This document shows positions 56,792 to 61,593 of a stretch of 61,593 nucleotides of DNA, piece after piece. Position 1 is the stretch's first letter, and each line of letters begins with the position of its first letter. The notes under the pieces are model-generated. The model had not been told where the DNA came from. It saw nothing but the letters and a program-made list of their open reading frames with translations, and searched no databases. A program made the translations under genes and the position numbers. Origin of the DNA: an uncultured Porphyromonadaceae bacterium (lineage in GTDB: Bacteria > Bacteroidota > Bacteroidia > Bacteroidales > UBA11471). The stretch lies in NCBI GenBank assembly GCA_900542765.1, contig UQOX01000014.1, forward strand, positions 1-61,593, in the 5' to 3' direction.

Positions 56792-56844
56792 CCCAGTAAA
56801 AGGAGCGGCCTTTCCATCGAGGAAAGGCCGCTCCTTTTACTGGG
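56792..56844. terminator. Bidirectional terminator, dnaJ / mgtE
   Basis: Perfect 24-bp arms (56792-56815 and 56821-56844) around the loop ATCGA form the longest hairpin in the window. The stem contains AAAAGGAGCGGCC and lies between convergent genes. Confidence 0.93.
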
Positions 56845-56855
56845 GGTCACCTTTG

Positions 56856-58205
56856 TTAAAGCAATAATTGGCAGATGCCCATGTAGATGAGCATGCCGAT
56901 GATGTCGTTGGATATGGTGATGAACGGGCCGGTCGCGATGGCCGGGTCGAGTCCCACTTTTTCGAGGGCGATGGGGACGCAAGTGCCGAATATCGAGGCG
57001 AAAATTACCACCGAAAAGAGTGACAGGGAGACGCATATCGTGAGTGCATCGCCGCCGAGCAGGAAGAAATAGCAGGCGGCGAATATCAATACCGAAATCG
57101 TGCAGGCATTGATGATGGCGACTCCGAGCTCTTTCAGAATCTGTTTTCCGGCATGGTTGAGGGAGAGCGATTTGTTGGCAAGGCCCTGCACGATGATGGC
57201 CGACGACTGTATGCCGACGTTTCCGCCCGTACCGCCAATGAGGGGAATGAACAGGGCCATGGCCGGATTGATGGCAAAACTTCCTTCGAAATTGCCCAAG
57301 ATGACCGAGTTGGCCAAACCTCCTATCATGCCGATGAGCAGCCAGGGAAGTCGGGCCGATGTCTGGGTGAGAATGGTATCGGTCGTCTCCACGTCTTGCG
57401 AGATACCCGAAGCCAGTTGGTAGTCGCGTTCGGCTTGCTCGCGCACTTCATCCATGACGTCGTCGACGGTGATGCGACCCACCAGCCGGCCTATGCTGTC
57501 GATGACGGGGAGGGCCACCAAGTCATATTTTTCAATGGTTTGGGCCACCGTCTCGATGGTATCGTCGGTGCGTACCGAGACCGGGTCTTTTTTCATGACG
57601 TGCTTTATCTTCGAGGCCGAAGGGTGGGTAATCATCTTTTTCAGCGGGAATACGCCGCGCAGCTTGTTGTCGTCGTCGACCACATACACATAGTATATTT
57701 CGTCCATGTATTCGGCTTGGCGGCGCATCTCTTTTATGCACTCGGGCATACTCCAATTCTCGTTTACGATGACCATTTCGGTACCCATGAGACCACCGGC
57801 CGTGTTCTCGTCATATTTCAGCAGGTCGACGATGTCTCCGGCCTGTTCCACGTCGTTGATGTGGGCAAGCACCTCTTCTTGCGCATCTTCATCGAGGTCG
57901 CGTATGAGGTCTACCGCATCATCGGTGTCGAGGTGGTCGATGTATTCCTTGGCGATGGTTTCGCTCGGCATCTCTTTGAGGAGCTTTCGTCGGTCGTCTT
58001 CGTCAAGTTCCATCAGCACGTCGGCGGCGGTTTCCTTGTCGAGCAGGTTGTAAAGGAACTCCGACTCTTCGATGTCGAGATTCTGGTATAGTTCGGCAAT
58101 ATCGGCCGGGTGCAGGTCTTTGAGTATTTCTTTGGCCTGCTCGGTATTGTTCTCGGCAATGATATTGCGTATGTTTTCGATGTATTCTTCGGTAAATTTT
58201 TCCAT
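56856..58205 (-). CDS. mgtE: Magnesium transporter MgtE
   Basis: The 449-residue Mg2+ channel has the N-terminal acidic superhelical domain (LKDLHPADIAELYQNL), paired CBS domains (about 130-260) and five membrane helices with PLIGGTGGNVGIQSSAIIVQGL, the pore signature. Mg2+ binding to the N and CBS domains gates the pore. The start at 58205 lies 10 bp after rsmA; an upstream frame to 58313 overlaps rsmA and is rejected. Confidence 0.95.
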   Translation of the reverse strand: MEKFTEEYIENIRNIIAENNTEQAKEILKDLHPADIAELYQNLDIEESEFLYNLLDKETAADVLMELDEDDRRKLLKEMPSETIAKEYIDHLDTDDAVDLIRDLDEDAQEEVLAHINDVEQAGDIVDLLKYDENTAGGLMGTEMVIVNENWSMPECIKEMRRQAEYMDEIYYVYVVDDDNKLRGVFPLKKMITHPSASKIKHVMKKDPVSVRTDDTIETVAQTIEKYDLVALPVIDSIGRLVGRITVDDVMDEVREQAERDYQLASGISQDVETTDTILTQTSARLPWLLIGMIGGLANSVILGNFEGSFAINPAMALFIPLIGGTGGNVGIQSSAIIVQGLANKSLSLNHAGKQILKELGVAIINACTISVLIFAACYFFLLGGDALTICVSLSLFSVVIFASIFGTCVPIALEKVGLDPAIATGPFITISNDIIGMLIYMGICQLLL

Positions 58206-58215
58206 GACGGGAGGG

Positions 58216-59004
58216 TTATTGTCCGGGAAGAATGGTTTCGATGTCTCGTGTGAGGGCGATAAATTGTTCGACCGACAACTGTTCGGGGCGTTTGTCGAAG
58301 AGTTCGTTTTCAAGAAGCGGGCAATCTTTCCCGAGCAGGGGCTTCAATGAGTTGCGCAATGTCTTGCGCCGCTGGTTGAAACTGGTCTTCACAACCTGTT
58401 TGAAGAGGCGCTCGCTGCACCCCAGGTCGGTGACGCGGTTGCGTGTCATGCGTATGACGGCCGATTTTACTTTTGGGGGTGGGTCGAAGACCTGTTCCGA
58501 GACGGTGAACAAATATTCTATGTCATACCAAGCCTGCATGAGCACACTCAGTATGCCGTAGTCCTTGTTGCCCGGTCCCGAGGCCATGCGTTCGGCGACC
58601 TCCTTTTGTATCATGCCGCTGCAACAGGGTATGCGGTCTTTGTAGTCGAGCACCTTGAAAAATATCTGGCTCGATATGTTGTAGGGATAATTCCCGATGA
58701 CGCAGAAGCGGTCGGGGAATATGCGGTCGAGAGGCAGTTTCAGGAAATCCTCTTCGAGTATGCGTCCGTCGAGGGCGGGGAAGTGGGCGCGCAGATAGGC
58801 GACTGATTCCCGGTCGATTTCGACGACCGTGAGGTCGTGTCCCGCAGACAGGAGAAATTGCGTGAGAACCCCTGTGCCCGGGCCGATTTCGAGTATCGGC
58901 ATTCCCCCGTAATCTTTTACCGTGTCGGCGATGCGTCGGGCTATGTCCAAATCTTTCAGGAAATGTTGTCCCAAAAATTTTTTAGGTTTTACGGGCGAGC
59001 GCAT
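58216..59004 (-). CDS. rsmA: 16S rRNA dimethyladenosine transferase
   Basis: RsmA (KsgA) dimethylates two adjacent adenines near the 3' end of 16S rRNA. The 262-residue enzyme starts VKPKKFLGQHFLKD and has the SAM loop EIGPGTGVLTQFLL, the catalytic NYPYNIS (NLPY-type) motif and FNQRRKTLRNSL. It is followed by mgtE at 10 bp. Confidence 0.96.
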   Translation of the reverse strand: MRSPVKPKKFLGQHFLKDLDIARRIADTVKDYGGMPILEIGPGTGVLTQFLLSAGHDLTVVEIDRESVAYLRAHFPALDGRILEEDFLKLPLDRIFPDRFCVIGNYPYNISSQIFFKVLDYKDRIPCCSGMIQKEVAERMASGPGNKDYGILSVLMQAWYDIEYLFTVSEQVFDPPPKVKSAVIRMTRNRVTDLGCSERLFKQVVKTSFNQRRKTLRNSLKPLLGKDCPLLENELFDKRPEQLSVEQFIALTRDIETILPGQ

Positions 59005-59066
59005 AATCGGGATTATTTTTGATGTATATATAAAGGTGACCCTCGGCCTATTTTCGCAAAAAAGCT

Positions 59067-59089
59067 TACCTTTGCACCATACAAAGGTA
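59067..59089. promoter_or_regulatory. Overlapping divergent -7 boxes, rsmA and flippase-like gene
   Basis: TACCTTTG on the plus strand (59067-59074) and its mirror CAAAGGTA (59082-59089, TACCTTTG on the minus strand) form a perfect palindrome with a 7-bp centre. Each would start transcription inside the centre, so the two polymerases would compete for one site. Confidence 0.65.
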
Positions 59090-59127
59090 CAATAATATTT
59101 TTTTTAATCAGACAAGTTGAGGAAAAG

Positions 59128-60162
59128 TTGAAAAAAATAGTGCGTAACATATTGAAGTTCTTGATTCCCCTGTGTTGCGGAATCGCCATATTTTGGGCGC
59201 TTTACAGTCGGCTCGACATGGAGCAGATTGCGCGCATTCTGCAATCGGAAATCAAATATGGCTGGGTTATTTTGTCGATGGTCGTAGGCGTGGTGAGCCA
59301 CATTGTGCGGGCTTTGCGCTGGCAGTTGCAGCTGCGGGCTTTGCAACACCCGGCTTCGTTCCGTACCCTTACCAATGCCATTTTCGGCACTTATGCCATG
59401 AATCTCTTGTTTCCCCGCCTGGGAGAGGTATGGCGGTGCGGTTATGTGGCACGGCGTGAGCAGATGTCGTTTACCCTTTTGCTGGGTTCGGTTGTTTCCG
59501 ACCGGCTTATGGACACTGTGTCGGTAATCTGCCTCATCGTGGCGGTCTTTTTCTTGCAGATGCATGTCCTGCTCGATTTCCTGAAACAGTATCCGGTTAT
59601 CGAAGAGACCCTCTTTTCTGTCATTACATCGCCATATCCCTATCTTTTCGTTGCTGTGGTGGTGGGTGCGCTGGTGTGGATTTTCCGTCAGAAAAACGAG
59701 TATCGCTGGGTCTCGAAAATCAAGGAGATGATGCGTAATTTGTGGTATGGGTTCCGCACGGTCCTTACCATGAAGCAGAAGAAACGTTTTATCGTCTACA
59801 CCATTTTGTTGTGGCTGTGTTACTATCTGCAACTTTACTTGTGTCTTTTTGCTTTTGCCGATACGGCTCATTTGGGCGCATTGGCGGCACTTTCGCTTTT
59901 TGTGATGGGCAGCATAGGCATGGGTATTCCCGTGCAGGGCGGCTTCGGCCCGTGGCATTTGGCCGTGATGGCGACATTGGCCATCTATGGCGTGACCGAC
60001 CCCAATGTGGCCGGCTCGTTTGCCTTGGTGGCTCACGGCTCGCAGATGGTGGTCATTGTGCTTTTGGGTATTTATACCTTCTTTTCGATATTGTTGGAGA
60101 AGAAACACCCTGAGAAGAAGTATCCGGGTGAGGTCTCTTCTGATGCGGACTCTCGTCCATAA
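59128..60162 (+). CDS. Flippase-like lysylphosphatidylglycerol synthase TM-domain protein
   Basis: The 344-residue membrane protein has about eight helices and the pattern of the LPG synthase transmembrane/AglD-like family (FGTYAMNLLFPRLGEVWRCG, GIPVQGGFGPWHLAV). It lacks the C-terminal aminoacyltransferase domain of MprF, so it may be a lipid flippase or glycolipid-related protein. The first codon is TTG at 59128, giving LKKIVRNILKF as the N-terminus; no better upstream ATG exists. A bidirectional terminator follows. Confidence 0.85.
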   Translation: MKKIVRNILKFLIPLCCGIAIFWALYSRLDMEQIARILQSEIKYGWVILSMVVGVVSHIVRALRWQLQLRALQHPASFRTLTNAIFGTYAMNLLFPRLGEVWRCGYVARREQMSFTLLLGSVVSDRLMDTVSVICLIVAVFFLQMHVLLDFLKQYPVIEETLFSVITSPYPYLFVAVVVGALVWIFRQKNEYRWVSKIKEMMRNLWYGFRTVLTMKQKKRFIVYTILLWLCYYLQLYLCLFAFADTAHLGALAALSLFVMGSIGMGIPVQGGFGPWHLAVMATLAIYGVTDPNVAGSFALVAHGSQMVVIVLLGIYTFFSILLEKKHPEKKYPGEVSSDADSRP

Positions 60163-60197
60163 AGAGTTTGCCGTCGCGTTTGCAGCGGCTCGATGAT

Positions 60198-60237
60198 AAA
60201 AAGCACCGGCGACACGCAAGTGTCGCCGGTGCTTTTT
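60198..60237. terminator. Bidirectional terminator, flippase-like gene / mnmA
   Basis: AAAAAGCACCGGCGACAC and GTGTCGCCGGTGCTTTTT are perfect 18-bp arms with a GCAA loop. It lies between convergent genes and has A/T tails on both sides. Confidence 0.93.
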
Positions 60238-60307
60238 GTGCGTATGGAGTGTGGCGGGGTGTCTGTCGTGTAATATGAAATTCGGAGCCCCTTTTCAATG
60301 GCCGGGG

Positions 60308-61375
60308 TCACTCGATGACGCCGCTGGCCAGGCAGAGCCGGCGGTCGGCGCTATAAATGACGCCGAACTGTCCCGGAGCGATGCCCTGTATGCGTTCGTC
60401 CGAAACGATACGCACTTTGTCTTCACCGGTACGTTGCAAGGTACCTCCGGTAAATTCGGGCGTGTGACGGTTTTTGAATGTGATGCGGGTCGGTTCGGCA
60501 AGGTCGCCCAACGGATTTCCGGTGATGAATCGGAAACCGGTGAGGTTGAGCTCGGTGCCGTATTGTGTGTCGGGGTCGAAGCCGTTGGAGACATAGAGCC
60601 GGTTGTGTTTGATGTCCTTGCGTATGACAAACCACGGGCCGCCACTCAGGCCCAATCCCTTGCGTTGCCCGATGGTATGGAACCAATACCCTTTGTGTTT
60701 GCCCAGTTTCTTGCCTGTTTCGAGCTCGATGATGTCACCTTCTCTTTCTCCCAGGTAATTGCGGATAAACTCGTTGTAGTTGATATTTCCCAAGAAGCAG
60801 ATGCCTTGGCTGTCTTTGCGTTTTGCACTGGGCAATCCGGCTTTTTCGGCGATGGCTCGCACTTCGGTTTTCATGAGCCCGCCCAGCGGGAACATCAGTT
60901 TCGAGACTTGCAATGTGTTGAGTTGTGAAAGGAAGTCGGTCTGGTCCTTTACCGGGTCGATGGCCGTTCCCAGGTAGGTGATACCGTTTTCTTCAACGAT
61001 GCTGGCATAGTGTCCTGTGGCTATCTTGTCGAAGTCTTTTCCCCAGTATTGCTCGAAGAATCCGAATTTGATGTATTTGTTGCACATCACATCGGGGTTG
61101 GGGGTGAATCCGCGTTTTATGGCGTCGAGCGTATAGCCCATGACATATTCCCAATATTCGTTGTGGAGCGATACTACTTCGAGGCGGCAACCATACTTGC
61201 GGGCCATGTAAGAGACGATTTCTATATCCTCTTCGGAGTGGCAGTGAAGGGTCTTGTCCTTGTCTTCCATGCCGATGCGTATGTAGAAGAGGGTGGGGGT
61301 GTATCCGGCTTCCTTCAAGAGGTGCACGACGACCGAACTGTCTACTCCGCCCGATACCAAAGCTGCAATTTCCAT
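60308..61375 (-). CDS. mnmA: tRNA-specific 2-thiouridylase MnmA
   Basis: MnmA thiolates U34 of tRNA-Lys, Glu and Gln. The 355-residue enzyme has the PP-loop [10 protein letters not shown] at the N-terminus, the first catalytic cysteine in [12 protein letters not shown] (about 97) and the second in SQGICFLG (about 192), and the C-terminal barrel with [11 protein letters not shown]. The start at 61375 sets the PP-loop at residue 8 and follows a TATCTTTG box by 22 bp. An extension to 61498 crosses that promoter. Confidence 0.94.
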   Translation of the reverse strand: MEIAALVSGGVDSSVVVHLLKEAGYTPTLFYIRIGMEDKDKTLHCHSEEDIEIVSYMARKYGCRLEVVSLHNEYWEYVMGYTLDAIKRGFTPNPDVMCNKYIKFGFFEQYWGKDFDKIATGHYASIVEENGITYLGTAIDPVKDQTDFLSQLNTLQVSKLMFPLGGLMKTEVRAIAEKAGLPSAKRKDSQGICFLGNINYNEFIRNYLGEREGDIIELETGKKLGKHKGYWFHTIGQRKGLGLSGGPWFVIRKDIKHNRLYVSNGFDPDTQYGTELNLTGFRFITGNPLGDLAEPTRITFKNRHTPEFTGGTLQRTGEDKVRIVSDERIQGIAPGQFGVIYSADRRLCLASGVIE

Positions 61376-61396
61376 GGGTGTAATTTTTTGACGGAA

Positions 61397-61404
61397 CAAA
61401 GATA
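61397..61404 (-). promoter_or_regulatory. -7 box of mnmA
   Basis: TATCTTTG on the minus strand, 22 bp before the mnmA start codon. Confidence 0.68.
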
Positions 61405-61494
61405 ATGCAATCCGGAATGAGAATAAAACGAAGCCGTCTGTTTTTTGATGCCGGATAGATGGGGCTTCGCCTGTTTTTTGTCTTTGAGTGTGAA

Positions 61495-61537
61495 ACAAAA
61501 AAGATAGGGCGAAGATTCTAAAATTTTCGCCCTATCT
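61495..61537 (-). terminator. Terminator after tRNA-Arg
   Basis: Minus-strand AGATAGGGCGAA (from 61537) pairs with TTCGCCCTATCT around a 12-nt loop and is followed by TTTTTTG. It begins 3 bp after the tRNA 3' end. Confidence 0.9.
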
Positions 61538-61539
61538 CG

Positions 61540-61593
61540 TGACTCCGACAGGATTCAAACCTGTAACCTTCTGATCCGTAGTCAGATGCTCTA
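61540..61593 (-). tRNA. tRNA-Arg (anticodon ACG), 3' part
   Basis: Fifty-four bases are visible. The anticodon stem TCTGA/TCAGA encloses the loop CTACGGA, giving anticodon ACG, which reads CGN after A34 is edited to inosine. The T-arm ACAGGTTTGAATCCTGT and the acceptor strand CGGAGTC with discriminator A follow. CCA is not encoded. The 5' part lies beyond the window. Confidence 0.93.

Noticed and set aside
59104..60219. A 371-codon minus-strand frame opposite the flippase-like gene
   Set aside because: It is antisense to a gene with clear transmembrane and family motifs and shows no domain itself.

Overview
The window is chromosomal DNA from a member of the Bacteroidales. The evidence is repeated Bacteroidetes promoters (TTG, 19-20 bp, then TAnnTTTG), the near absence of Shine-Dalgarno sequences, and lineage-typical families: NigD-like lipoprotein, DUF3078 protein, S46 dipeptidyl-peptidase, WxcM/FdtA ketoisomerases, short SerA with SerC and DUF1015, and Fur next to PurA. 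The high coding GC and GAC/TCG-rich codons leave long open frames antisense to real genes. Species is not determinable; a gut relative of Barnesiella, Coprobacter or Parabacteroides would fit.

Layout: 1-3958 holds galacturonate catabolism (uxaB end, uxaA), an HD hydrolase and a secreted family-10 pectate lyase. 4370-6819 is a copper P-type ATPase with a small HMA protein. 6820-7468 has no gene but carries a candidate structured small RNA. 7469-8137 is MgtC/SapB. 8387-12912 is a hisGDCB operon with a His-rich leader peptide and attenuator. 13204-18759 is rseC-rnfBCDGEA. 19157-23234 makes a dTDP-3-amino-3,6-dideoxyhexose (rmlB, rmlA, two ketoisomerase paralogues, aminotransferase). 23231-28113 is an envelope operon (DUF3078, trypsin-like protease with TPRs, D15-type barrel) in which the barrel gene carries an exact 186-bp in-frame tandem duplication. 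28301-31826 is pyrG-yidC. 32244-34412 is an S46 peptidase.

34496-41872 is a thiamine operon under a TPP riboswitch (thiD, thiS, thiE-like, thiE, thiG, thiC, HEAT protein, thiH, thiF), with a strong terminator-like hairpin inside it. 42044-44628 is an ECF sigma unit: sigma factor, a protein joining an anti-sigma-like N-terminus to an outer-membrane barrel, and a NigD-like lipoprotein. 44759-48087 is serC-serA-DUF1015. 48297-51403 is fur-purA-rarA. 51559-53782 is dnaB-alkD. 54022-56775 is ispE, grpE and dnaJ. 56856-59004 is rsmA-mgtE. 59128-60162 is a flippase-like membrane protein. 60308-61375 is mnmA, and a tRNA-Arg(ACG) runs off the right edge.

Most of this is housekeeping chromosome: I see no phage, integrase, transposase, CRISPR array or defence island. 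The points most worth a second look are the exact duplication in the barrel gene, the candidate RNA at 7087-7280, the histidine attenuator, the ketoisomerase pair in which one copy lacks a conserved histidine, the sigma/anti-sigma-barrel/lipoprotein unit, and several RNA-level control signals (thi operon hairpin, grpE leader, hairpin in the HD gene).
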